Shown one piece after another: positions 15,150 to 23,694 of a stretch of 64,000 nt of DNA; the stretch's first letter is position 1, and every line of letters begins with the position of its first letter. The position numbers were made by a program, and so were the translations under genes. A model generated the notes under the pieces. It was given only the letters and a program-made list of their open reading frames with translations. It had not been told where the DNA came from and ran no database searches. Origin of the DNA: DASQHL01 sp963843685 (GTDB taxonomy: Bacteria > Chloroflexota > Dehalococcoidia > DSTF01 > JACRBR01); contig CAWJLO010000019.1 in the NCBI GenBank assembly GCA_963843685.1, positions 62,001 through 126,000 of the forward strand. The letters run 5' to 3'.

Positions 15150-16214
15150 ATGCTGTGCGTTGTCGTTTCTCGAAACAGGGACGGGCGATTGAGCACGAGC
15201 ACCCCGCGACCAAGACCTAGGCGCGCGCCTGCTACAACGGGCAGCCAGCAAGTCGACTGGATTGCCGTGGGCAAGCGTCTCGCTGCCGTGCGGCAAGCGC
15301 TCGGCATGTCAGCGGACCAATTCTGCAAGAAGTTCAACGTCTCACGCGGCTGGCTCAGCGACGTTGAGAACGGGAACAAGCACCTCGATCGCCACGACCT
15401 AGGCTGGCTTGACGGGGAACTTCAACTGCCGCCCGATTTCCTCCGCGACGGGCATCCCACTCTCACTCAAGCAAGCCCTGAAGGCGTAGATCAACTCATC
15501 GGGCGACTACGCAAACTGATTCTGCTCTATGGCCAGCCGGCACTCGAACAGGCCAAACAGTTCGTGTCGCAACTGGAGGAGTTCGTTGTCCTCTACTATC
15601 AGCTAGGCCCCAGCGCTACCGACGGTCCGATCCACGAAATCCTCTCGAAATGGGCCGGTGCGGTATCTGTGGAGCGAGAGTCAGCCCTATGGAAGTTGAG
15701 CATCACGCCCGTTACGGCCCATCAGATTTATGCCACTCTCTTGAGAAGCGCCACAGGGCCGGGCCCGGTTCGGTGCACGAGCGCGGTCGACCCTCAGTGG
15801 TGGACTGAAGAGGAAGGGCTCGACTATCACCACCTGAACGTCTGGAAGGCGGAGCGCGAGCAGGTCCAAATCGAGCGGCTGCTAATCCTTCAGTCGGAAG
15901 AGTTTCGAATCCGCTCTTCTAGCAACGATTCGACCAAGGCCTTCGCGGCGCGGATTGTGGGTCCGCAAGCGCGGGCTGGGGTGGTCGTAAAGCAGATCCT
16001 CTCGGGGGCACTTCCAGAAAACGCCCGGCGCGACATGATGATCATCGGCGACCGCTACGCCGCTTGGTCCGATCTAGCACGAGGGGAACCCAAGATGGTG
16101 TACTTATCAGATGCGCGTGGCTACGTCCTTCAAAGCGCATGCGACTTTGACGATGCCTGGTCTTCGGCCGAACCCGTGCCGGACTTGAATCCTGATGGTT
16201 CAACCGCCTCATGA
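15150..16214 (+). CDS. XRE-type regulator with C-terminal effector-like domain
   Basis: After a basic N-terminal extension, residues 35-85 form a Cro/C1 helix-turn-helix (VGKRLAAVRQALGMSADQFC, VSRGWLSDVENG). A helical linker follows, then a domain of about 130 residues beginning WWTEEEGLDYHHLNVWKAER, with ERLLILQSEEFRIR, an RARAGVVVKQIL-like strand, DMMIIGDRYAAWSD and DFDDAWSSA. Its beta pattern resembles PLD-like/DUF6879-type sensory tails of regulators, but I cannot name it. The start is uncertain: ATG 15150, or TTG 15189 nearer the domain. Codon use is less GC-biased than in flanking genes. The downstream methyltransferase-like gene starts 17 nt later, implying one operon. Confidence 0.75.
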   Translation: MLCVVVSRNRDGRLSTSTPRPRPRRAPATTGSQQVDWIAVGKRLAAVRQALGMSADQFCKKFNVSRGWLSDVENGNKHLDRHDLGWLDGELQLPPDFLRDGHPTLTQASPEGVDQLIGRLRKLILLYGQPALEQAKQFVSQLEEFVVLYYQLGPSATDGPIHEILSKWAGAVSVERESALWKLSITPVTAHQIYATLLRSATGPGPVRCTSAVDPQWWTEEEGLDYHHLNVWKAEREQVQIERLLILQSEEFRIRSSSNDSTKAFAARIVGPQARAGVVVKQILSGALPENARRDMMIIGDRYAAWSDLARGEPKMVYLSDARGYVLQSACDFDDAWSSAEPVPDLNPDGSTAS

Positions 16215-16230
16215 AGGATTTCCCGGTTCC

Positions 16231-17269
16231 ATGACTTCTCCAGTTGACCTTATCGATATCGGCGCACCCATGAATGAGCTGGTCTGGAGGCACCCGGATT
16301 CACGCGCTCTGCTTCGTCAAGTGCTTGCCGACGGCGCGCAAGCCGGCAGGGTGGCCAGCGAGGATTGGTATAGGTCACCTGAGAAGTGGTACGCGAGTAG
16401 AACCCAGAGACGGCCGTACCGCTTCGAGTACAAGGAGGATCCGATCCTCGACGATAACGAGAGCCAGATCCGAGAGCGCGTCGTCGGGCGGCTTCTTGTC
16501 TTCCTCGGGGTTGGGGTAGCGGAGAGCGAACTCAAGAATCGCTAGATGGAGTCTAGAAGACCGGGCGCGAACCGAGATCTATGCGCTCGACATCGTCGAG
16601 AAGTTCTTGCGAAGTTTCGCTAGAGACTTGAAGACGACGGCCAAGCACGCCCGGACGCAGGCCTTGGTTAAGGAAGTGTTCTTCAGAGGGCTACTGCAGC
16701 CATTTCAGTCCCTTCGACCCGAACAGCTGCGAGGCAAGCACCGTACGCTCTCGCCGATTACGTACGTCTGCCTCGGCAACACCGTAGGCAATTTCGAACA
16801 GGGTCACTTCTTCTCGCTTATGCAGAGACTTCTCTCGCCGGGGGATCGGCTGCTACTCGGATACCACCAGCTCAACGATCTCGACCGAGCCCGTGAAGGG
16901 TACGCCTCAAACGAGCCGCTGAATGACATAGTTCAAAGGTCGGCGAGAGCGCTCAGTCGGGGCAAACCTGTCCAGAAGGTAGACATTCATTGGAGCCAAG
17001 GCACACTGCCTTGGGACCCGAAGTATAAGGCTGTCTTGGCAACCTACTTGCCACGTGGCGCCATCGTCTTCTACTCGATCAAATATGAACCCTCCCAGAT
17101 CGATGGGCTCGCAATCGATCACGGAATGCGGTGTCTGGAGACTTCTTCGCTCACGAACATGGCGGCGCCGCAATCGCCCTGCTGGAACGAATCTGAGCAT
17201 ATCAACTGGCATCTGGGCGCAATACGCCCGAACGCTAGTGGGGTCCGCCGCGCCGACCGCGATTGCTGA
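16231..17269 (+). CDS. Histidine-specific-methyltransferase-like (EgtD-fold) protein, one frameshift
   Basis: The first part (16231-16545) ends with a SAM-binding motif I, LLVFLGVGVAESELKNR. Removing one base near 16543-16547 continues as LEDRARTEIYALDIVEKFL (acidic end of strand 2) and then YVCLGNTVGNF and LLSPGDRLLLGY, the motif pair typical of the Methyltransf_33/EgtD family. The total is about 345 residues, close to EgtD (about 320). The EgtD substrate-domain signature is weak, so histidine need not be the substrate. It is co-directional with the XRE regulator. AT-richer codon use suggests horizontal acquisition. Confidence 0.65.
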
Positions 17270-17290
17270 CCGCCGCCCCGTAGCCACGAG

Positions 17291-17392
17291 TGACACCAAC
17301 CCCTTAGAGATCCGCCCCCGCCCGACGTACCATCGCCCCATGTTCCACCACCGCGCCCACCACCCGGCCCACCCCCGCGCCGCCCGCCGCCG
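17291..17392 (+). repeat. Direct repeat flanking the subtilase, copy 1
   Basis: About 100 bp nearly identical to 19245-19345. Conserved contents: TGACACCAA start, CCTTAGAGATCCGCCC, then TACCAT (17328-17333), six bases and ATG (17340). TTAGAG at 17304-17309 with an 18-nt spacer could be its -35. From this ATG a peptide beginning MFHHRAHHPAH runs open to 17609 (89 aa, His/Arg/Pro-rich); whether it is made is unknown. Confidence 0.75.
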
Positions 17393-17500
17393 CACCAACC
17401 CCCGCCGACCGACGACCAAACCCAAAAAGTGCCAAAACGAAGTAATCGGTCAACTAACGGATTCGGAGGCGCCCATAACAGGGTCAACTAACCCGACGCA

Positions 17501-17567
17501 TTCTGTGCCCTCTGTGTCCTCTGTGGATCGTCCCCCCCGACGACCGAAGATCGGCGACCGACGACCA
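17501..17567. repeat. CTCTGTG-type and CGACGACC-type repeats (families 2 and 3)
   Basis: 17501-17533 holds TTCTGTGCCCTCTGTGTCCT followed by CTGTGGATCGTCC, recurring with one mismatch at 19499-19531. 17538-17567 holds CGACGACCGA/CGGCGACCGACGACC units also seen near 17403, 47728 and 62279. Confidence 0.65.
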
Positions 17568-17652
17568 CCCCCGCCGGTTGCCGCCGCACCGCGCGCCGGA
17601 GTAGCATGACCCCCAGCCTCCACCCGCGCCGCCAGCGCCGCCAGGCATCGCC

Positions 17653-19227
17653 ATGAAGCGCACGACCCTTGCCGCCGCGCTCGCCGTCCTCGTCGCCGCC
17701 ACGCTCGCCCTGCCGGCCGCCTCCGCGCGCGCAATAGGCTCCGCGCCGCGCGCCGTCGTGAGCCCCGCCGTCCTCGCCGCGGCTGCCGCCGGCCAGCCCG
17801 TCCGCGTCAACGTCACCCTCAACCAGCCCCGGCCCGCCGTCCCCGGCCCGCCCTCTCGCGCGGACATCGTCCGCGACGTCGCCGCCGTCCAGGCGACCGT
17901 CCTCAACACGCTCGCCCCGGCCGACTTCACCCTCATCTACCGCCACCAGGCCCTCCCCGGCCTCACCGGCATCGTCACCCCCGCCGGCCTCGCGAAGCTC
18001 CAGGCCGACCCGGACGTCGCCGCCGTCACCGAAGACCTCCAGGCCACCGGCTCCGCGCTCGATCCGCCCGCGCCCACCGCCCCGGCGACCAGCTCGCTCG
18101 CCCAGAGCGTCCCCCTCATCGCCGCCGATCAGGTCCACGCGAAGGGCATCACCGGCGCCGGCGTCACCGTCGCCATCCTGGACTCCGGCGCCGACACGGA
18201 TCACCCGGACCTCGCCGATAGCATCGTCGGCCAGGAGTGCTACCTCAGCGGCTCCGGCTCGAAGTGCCCGGACGGCACCACCCACCAGAGCGGCCCCGGC
18301 GCCGCCGAGGACGACCTCGGCCACGGCACCAACGTCGCCGGCATCGTCACGTCGAACGGCAACGTCTCGTCCGTCGGCGTCGCCCCCGGCGCCAACGTCC
18401 TGCTCTACAAGGTCCTCAACTCGACGAACACCGGCCAGCTCTCGGACTTCGACGCCGCCTTCAGCGACATCATCGCCAACCACCCCGAGGTGAAGGTCAT
18501 CAACATGAGCATCGGCACCTTCATCACCTTCACCGGCGACTGCAGCGCCGTCGACCCCACGGAGTCCGGCGCCATCAACACCCTCCGCTCGCTCGGCGTC
18601 ACCCTCTTCATGTCCGCGGGCAACAACGCCGACAAGAACGGCATCACCTTCCCCGCCTGCGTCCCCGCCGCCATCGCCGTCGGCGCCGTCTACGACCAGA
18701 CGCTCTCCAGCAGCACCTTCTTCTCCTGCACCGATACCCCCGCCACCGTCGACACCCCCACCTGCTGGTCGAACTCCCGCAACGATCTCGATCTCCTCGG
18801 CCCCGGCGCCTTCATCACCTCCGATGGCATCGGCGGCGGCACCTCCACCTACGGCGGCACCTCGCAGGCCTCGCCGCACGGCGCCGGCGTCGCCGCCCTC
18901 ATGCTCCAGCACAACCCGGGACTCACGCCGCCGCAGATCGAAGCCACGCTGAAGTCCACCGGCTCCCCCCGCACCGACCCCGCGAACAACGTCACCACGC
19001 CGCGCATGATCGCCTACCAGGCCGTCTTCCCGCCGGCGCCGCTCCCCGTCGGCGGCCTCGCCGCCCCACCCGACCTCACCGCCCTCCCCGCCACCACCAC
19101 CGCCGGCCGCGCCACCACGCCAATCGCCATCGCCCTCGCCATCGCCGCCCTCGCCGCGATCAGCGTTCTCTTCGCCACAACACACCTGCGCTCGCGCGTC
19201 CGCCGCCGCGCACGCCCTCGCCCGTGA
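17653..19227 (+). CDS. Secreted, membrane-anchored S8 subtilisin-like protease
   Basis: A signal peptide (residues 1-27, cleavage near ASARA) precedes an I9-like propeptide (about 45-135, VRVNVTLNQP to VAAVTEDLQAT). The S8 catalytic domain follows with all triad residues: Asp in VAILDSGADTDHPD, His in DDLGHGTNVAGIV, Ser in GGTSQASPHGAG, plus the oxyanion Asn in MSAGNNAD. A C-terminal transmembrane helix (IAIALAIAALAAISVLF) with an Arg-rich cytoplasmic tail would tether the enzyme outside the membrane. The 524-residue length is normal. TAGCAT (about 17606) may be the -10 box. The gene lies between two direct repeats. Confidence 0.92.
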   Translation: MKRTTLAAALAVLVAATLALPAASARAIGSAPRAVVSPAVLAAAAAGQPVRVNVTLNQPRPAVPGPPSRADIVRDVAAVQATVLNTLAPADFTLIYRHQALPGLTGIVTPAGLAKLQADPDVAAVTEDLQATGSALDPPAPTAPATSSLAQSVPLIAADQVHAKGITGAGVTVAILDSGADTDHPDLADSIVGQECYLSGSGSKCPDGTTHQSGPGAAEDDLGHGTNVAGIVTSNGNVSSVGVAPGANVLLYKVLNSTNTGQLSDFDAAFSDIIANHPEVKVINMSIGTFITFTGDCSAVDPTESGAINTLRSLGVTLFMSAGNNADKNGITFPACVPAAIAVGAVYDQTLSSSTFFSCTDTPATVDTPTCWSNSRNDLDLLGPGAFITSDGIGGGTSTYGGTSQASPHGAGVAALMLQHNPGLTPPQIEATLKSTGSPRTDPANNVTTPRMIAYQAVFPPAPLPVGGLAAPPDLTALPATTTAGRATTPIAIALAIAALAAISVLFATTHLRSRVRRRARPRP

Positions 19228-19244
19228 ACCGCGAATCCCGCAAC

Positions 19245-19345
19245 TGACACCAAACCCTTAGAGATCCGCCCCCGCCCGCCGTACCATCGCCCCATGTTCC
19301 ACCACCGCGCCCACCACCCGGCCCGCCCCGCACACCCCCGCGCCG
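19245..19345 (+). repeat. Direct repeat flanking the subtilase, copy 2
   Basis: Second copy of the 17291-17392 element, 1,954 bp downstream and in the same orientation. It keeps CCTTAGAGATCCGCCC, TACCAT-N6-ATG (ATG 19294) and the first codons MFHHRAHHPA, then diverges after a 9-bp insertion. Confidence 0.75.
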
Positions 19346-19498
19346 TCCGGCAGCGGCCGCGCGCACTCACGGCGCAGATTCCAGCTCGCCATAACACGCG
19401 GTCTCAGATTCACCCTATCCGCAGCATTAAGTGGCATCAGGAAAGTGAAACAAGTGAATTCGCCGCCCGCGTCGCCCTGGCCCGGCGCCCGCCCGGCC

Positions 19499-19531
19499 TT
19501 CTGTGCTCTCTGTGTCCTCTGTGGATCGTCC
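19499..19531. repeat. CTCTGTG-type repeat (family 2), second copy
   Basis: A 33-bp copy of 17501-17533 with one mismatch. With the direct repeat upstream it makes a composite element on each side of the subtilase gene, though the sequence between the two parts differs. Confidence 0.6.
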
Positions 19532-19558
19532 GCCCATCCGCGCCGCAGGCGCCCGCTA

Positions 19559-20889
19559 TCACCTATCCCCTGTCACCTGTAACCTCGCGTGCGGCACGCC
19601 GCGCGCAGCGAGCACCTCCCCGTACAGCCCGCCGTCTTCTCCGCGCACGCCCGCCACGAGAACTCCGTCTCCATCCGCCGCACCCCCGCCGCCCCCATCG
19701 CCCGCCGCCGCTCCGCATCGCCGAGCAGCATCTGGATCGCGTCCGCCAGCGCCCCCGCGTCCCCCGGCCGCACCAGCACCCCCGTCTCCCCGTCCACGAT
19801 CGTCTCCGGGAACGCCCCGGCCGTCGTCGCCACCACCGGCGTCCCGCACGCCATCGCCTCCGCCGCCGGCAGCCCGAACCCCTCGTACAGCGATGGCGAC
19901 ACCAGCACCTCGTGCTCGCAGTACAGCCGCGCCAGCTCCTCCACCGAAAGCCGCCCCAGGAACGTCACCCGGTCCGCGATCCCCAGCTCCGCGATCATCC
20001 GCGGCGCCATCACCGCGTCCAGCCGGTCCTTGAACGTCAGGTGGAACTCCACCCCGCGGTCCGCCAGCAGCCGCGCCGCCTCCAGCAGGTACCGCGCCCC
20101 CTTGTTCCGGTCGTCGCTGTTCCCCACGAACAGCACCGATCGCGGCCGCTTCTCCACCGCCAGCGGCCGGAACACCTCCGTGTCTACCCCGTCGTGGATC
20201 GTCGTGATCTGCGAATCCCGCAGCCGGAACGCCCGCTGCACGCTCGCCCGGCTGTTGTGCGACCCCGTGATGATCCGGTCCATCCGCCGCGCCACCAGCT
20301 CCTGCATCCAGAACGGGTAGAACATGACCTTCCGGATCTTCTCCCGCGTCCCCCGCGCCTGCTGCACCTGGTTCAGCCGGTCGATCGACAGCGGATGGTG
20401 GATGTTCGCCACCATCGGCATCCCGCTCGCGTGCATCAGCCAGCTCCCGTACCCCAGCGACTGCACGTCGTGCACGATGTCGAACCCGAACCGCGCCTGC
20501 AGCTCCCGCCACGCCCCGTACGCCCGCCAGCTGAACGCCGACATCACGCTGAACTGCCCCGCCCGGCTCGAAGCCAGCTCGTACACGTTCAGCGGGTGCA
20601 GCACCTCGCGAAGGGAGCGCCCATAGAAGAACATCCGCTGCGTCTCCAGCAGCCGGTACACGCTCCACGAAGGCACCCGGTGCACCGTCACCGCCGGGTC
20701 CGTGTCCGGCCACGGCGGCCCCACGATCAGGTGCACCTCGTGCCCCAGCCGCGCCAGCTCCCGCGTCACCTGCGCCGTGTACACCCCCTGCCCGCCCGAG
20801 TACATGTTCCCCTGGTGCAGCAGGAACAGCACCCGCAGCGGGCGCGACGCCCACCCGCCCGCCGTCCCGTCGCCCGTCACGGTCGGCAT
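19559..20889 (-). CDS. GT4-family glycosyltransferase
   Basis: A retaining GT-B glycosyltransferase (about 445 residues): N-terminal glycine-rich loop LFLLHQGNMYSGGQGVY for the acceptor, DVQSLGYGSWLMH, ANIHHPLSIDR, and C-terminal nucleotide-sugar site SPSLYEGFGLPAAEAMACG with the EX7E pair, then GVLVRPGDAGALADAI. It probably adds sugars to a cell-envelope glycan or lipid. The last residues read TAGLYGEVLAARG only if the frame shifts near 19645 (one base missing); unshifted, the stop is at 19573. Both ends lie inside a family 1 repeat. The start is ATG 20889. Confidence 0.88.
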
Positions 20890-20970
20890 CGCCGCAGCGA
20901 ACCGAAGCTGGCAGCCCGAATCTGGAATCTGGAGTCGCGCATGCCCGGGATTGTAGCCAAACCCCCGCAT

Positions 20971-21009
20971 TCAACCTCCCGCTTCCCGCCTCCCGCCTCC
21001 CGCGTCTCG
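20971..21009. repeat. CTCCCGCTTCCCGC tandem repeat (family 5)
   Basis: Iterated CTCCCGCTTCCCGCCTCCCG units occupy the spacer between the divergent glycosyltransferase and purF. A related stretch (TTCCCGCTTCTCGCATCTTG) is at about 54300-54333. Confidence 0.6.
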
Positions 21010-21029
21010 CTTCTTGCCTCGCCCCCGCG

Positions 21030-21058
21030 TTGCTCCCGCACCCGCCCTCCGCTAAGAT
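21030..21058 (+). promoter_or_regulatory. Candidate promoter of the pur operon
   Basis: TTGCTC (21030-21035), 17-nt spacer, TAAGAT (21053-21058). It leaves a leader of about 95 nt before the purF GTG. No ZTP (pfl) or purine riboswitch core was recognised in that leader. Confidence 0.5.
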
Positions 21059-21158
21059 GCCAATCCAGAGGGGTCGGGCGAGGGGCAGTCGATTTCGCCA
21101 TTTTCCTTCTCTCGGGAACCCTTCTGAGGAGCACTGTCCTTACGGGCAGGAGGTACCT

Positions 21159-22613
21159 GTGCTCCCATCGCTGCGCGAGGCCTGCGGCGTCTTCGGGGTC
21201 TACGCCCCCGGCGAAGATGTCGCAAGGATCACGTTCTTCGGCCTGTATGCGCTTCAGCATCGGGGCCAGGAGAGCGCAGGCATCGCCACATCGAACTCCC
21301 ACACCCTCTATCTCAAGACCGGCATGGGCCTCGTCTCCCAGGTCTTCGATGAGGACGACCTCTCCTACCTGCCCGGCAAGTTCGCCATCGGACACACCCG
21401 CTACTCCACCACGGGCGCCAGCCGGCTCGACAACGCCCAGCCCTTCCGGGTCAGCGGACCCAACGGCGAGCTCGCCCTCGGCCACAACGGCAACATCGTC
21501 AACGCCGCCGTCCTGCGCGAGGACCTCGCCCTCGAAGGTATCAAGTGCACCACCGGCAGCGACTCTGAGGTCATCGCCCAACTCCTCGCCAACGCCCCGG
21601 GCCTCGACTGGAAGGAGCGCTGGGCGTACGTCATGCGGAAGCTGAACGGCGCCTACTCGCTCGCCGTGATCACGCCCGACGCCATCATGATGGCCCGCGA
21701 CCCCATGGGGAACCGCCCGCTCTGCCTCGGCAAGCTGGACGGCGGCTGGGTCGCCGCCTCCGAGAGCTGCGCCTTCGACCACCTGGGCGCCACCTTCATC
21801 CGCGAGATCGAGCCCGGAGAGGTCATCTACATCGATGCCGAGGGGCTCCAGAGCTTCAAGCCCGTCGAGGAGCAGAAGCACGCCTTCTGCGTCTTCGAGT
21901 ACATCTACTTCGCCCGGCCCGACAGCGTGCTCGACGGCAAGCTCGTCTACCCGCTCCGCATGAACCTGGGCCGCGAACTCGCCAAGGAGCACCCCGCGCC
22001 TGATGCCGACGTGGTCATTGGTGTGCCGGACTCCGCCACCGCCCACGCCATCGGCTACTCGCAGGCCTCCGGTATCCCCTTCGTCGAAGGGCTCGTGAAG
22101 AACCGCTACGTCGGCCGCACATTCATTCAGCCCGACCAGCGCCTCCGCGAGATCGGCGTCCATATGAAGTTCAACCCGCTGCGCGAGGTGCTGCAGGACC
22201 GAAAGGTCGTCCTCGTCGAAGACAGCATCGTCCGCAGTACCACCACGCCGCGGGTCATCTCGATGCTCCGCAAGGCCGGCGCCCGCGAGGTCCACATGCG
22301 GGTGACGTCGCCGCCCATCTCGCATCCCTGCTTCTACGGCATCGACATGGGCACCCGCTGGGAGTTGATCGCCGCCCAGAAATCCATCGACGAGATCCGG
22401 GAGCACATCGGCGCCGACACGCTCGGCTATCTGAGCCCGCAGGGCCTCGTCAACGCCGTCGCTTCCACGCGCGACAAGCTCTGCATGGCCTGCTTCACGG
22501 GCGAGTACCCGCGCCCCGTCCCCCTCCAGATGGAGAAGCTCTCCATGGAGCCGCCGGTCGACGAGCTGGACCGGCCGCAAACCAAGCATCCCCTGCCGCT
22601 GCGGCGGGTATAG
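21159..22613 (+). CDS. purF: Amidophosphoribosyltransferase
   Basis: Makes phosphoribosylamine from PRPP and glutamine, the first step of de novo purine synthesis. GTG 21159 follows GGCAGGAGGT. The short propeptide MLPSLREA precedes the N-terminal nucleophile Cys in CGVFGVYAP. The glutaminase domain has HRGQESAGI, GHTRYSTTG and GHNGNIVNA. The phosphoribosyltransferase domain carries the PRPP loop VVLVEDSIVRSTT. Cysteines in the C-terminus (CMACFTGEYP) suggest the Fe-S-type PurF of Bacillus, consistent with the propeptide. The length is 484 residues. The gene is first in a purF-purM-purH operon. Confidence 0.96.
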   Translation: MLPSLREACGVFGVYAPGEDVARITFFGLYALQHRGQESAGIATSNSHTLYLKTGMGLVSQVFDEDDLSYLPGKFAIGHTRYSTTGASRLDNAQPFRVSGPNGELALGHNGNIVNAAVLREDLALEGIKCTTGSDSEVIAQLLANAPGLDWKERWAYVMRKLNGAYSLAVITPDAIMMARDPMGNRPLCLGKLDGGWVAASESCAFDHLGATFIREIEPGEVIYIDAEGLQSFKPVEEQKHAFCVFEYIYFARPDSVLDGKLVYPLRMNLGRELAKEHPAPDADVVIGVPDSATAHAIGYSQASGIPFVEGLVKNRYVGRTFIQPDQRLREIGVHMKFNPLREVLQDRKVVLVEDSIVRSTTTPRVISMLRKAGAREVHMRVTSPPISHPCFYGIDMGTRWELIAAQKSIDEIREHIGADTLGYLSPQGLVNAVASTRDKLCMACFTGEYPRPVPLQMEKLSMEPPVDELDRPQTKHPLPLRRV

Positions 22614-22614
22614 G

Positions 22615-23691
22615 GTGAGCGTGCCCTCCTTCCTCTCCAATCCCGGTCAGGAGTCCGCCGGCAACGACGCATACGCGCGCGCCGGCGTCGATCTCTCGGC
22701 CCGCAACGACCTCGTTGAGCGCATCAAGCGCGTCGCCGGCAACGCAACCCGCCCGGAGGTCATGGCCGGCGTCGGCCCCTTCGGTGCCCTGTTCCAGCTC
22801 GGCGACTATCGCGCTCCCGTCCTCGTCTCCAGCACTGACGGCGTCGGCACCAAGCTCCGCATCGCCACGCTCATGGGCCGGTACGACACCGTCGGCCAGG
22901 ATCTCGTCAACCATTGTGTCAACGACATCCTTACCTCCGGCGCCCACCCGCTCTTCTTCCTCGACTACGTTGGCTCCTCAAACCTCAATGACGAGCGCAA
23001 ACTGGAGCTCATCGGCGGCATGGCGAAGGCATGCGCCGCCCATGGCTGCGCCCTCATCGGAGGCGAGACCGCGGACATGCCCGACATCTACGCACCGGGC
23101 GACTTCGACCTCGTCGGCTTCATCGTCGGCGTCGTCGAGCGTGAGCACGTGATCGATGGCTCGAACATCGCCGAGGGCGACGTGCTGCTCGCCCTCCCGT
23201 CGACTGGCCTCCACACGAACGGCTACTCGCTGGTACGCAAGATCTTCGGCATCGGCACCGGGGGCGACGAGGCGAGCGACCGCGCCGCCCTTGAACGAAG
23301 CTACCCCGGCCTCGAGACCTCGCTCGGCGACGCCCTCCTCGCTATCCACCGCTCGTATTACGATGAATTGAAGCCTGTGCTGACGCGGCTCCACGGGATT
23401 GCACACATCACGGGCGGCGGTATCATCGATAACGTCCCCCGGATCCTGCCTGCCGGACTCGCAGCTCGCTTCGAGAGGGACGCTTGGCGCGTGCCCGCGC
23501 TGTTCTCGCTGATTCAAAAGGAAGGCGCCGTCTCCGAGATCGACATGTACCACACCTTCAACATGGGCCTCGGCATCATCCTTGCCGTCGCGCCCGCCGA
23601 CGCCGCATCCATCGGCGAGCAGCTTCGCGACGCGCGGACCGTCGGCCGAATCGTCAGGCAGACCGACGGCCGACGGGTGATCGTCGACTAG
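22615..23691 (+). CDS. purM: Phosphoribosylformylglycinamidine cyclo-ligase
   Basis: ATP-dependent closure of FGAM to AIR, step five of purine synthesis. Motifs: VSSTDGVGTKLRIA, CVNDILTSGAHPLFFLDY, GGETADMPDIY, LPSTGLHTNGYSL, HITGGGIIDNVPRIL and MYHTFNMGLG. The length is 358 residues. GTG 22615 is 1 nt after the purF stop, so translation is coupled. Confidence 0.97.
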   Translation: MSVPSFLSNPGQESAGNDAYARAGVDLSARNDLVERIKRVAGNATRPEVMAGVGPFGALFQLGDYRAPVLVSSTDGVGTKLRIATLMGRYDTVGQDLVNHCVNDILTSGAHPLFFLDYVGSSNLNDERKLELIGGMAKACAAHGCALIGGETADMPDIYAPGDFDLVGFIVGVVEREHVIDGSNIAEGDVLLALPSTGLHTNGYSLVRKIFGIGTGGDEASDRAALERSYPGLETSLGDALLAIHRSYYDELKPVLTRLHGIAHITGGGIIDNVPRILPAGLAARFERDAWRVPALFSLIQKEGAVSEIDMYHTFNMGLGIILAVAPADAASIGEQLRDARTVGRIVRQTDGRRVIVD

Positions 23692-23694
23692 CCT

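Noticed and set aside
14917..15192. 91-codon plus-strand ORF before the XRE gene
   Set aside because: Overlaps the likely XRE start, has no family-like sequence, and its first part coincides with promoter-like sequence.
17340..17609. 89-aa His/Arg/Pro-rich ORF in the direct repeat as a confident gene
   Set aside because: The start is conserved in both repeat copies but the downstream codons are not and run through word-like repeats; kept only as a possibility in the findings.
21060..21158. ZTP (pfl) riboswitch before purF
   Set aside because: The conserved CCGCCUGGGC pseudoknot segment and upstream core are not present.
20877..22640. 587-codon ORF antisense to purF
   Set aside because: Lies over the well-supported purF gene and has low-complexity composition with no recognisable motif.
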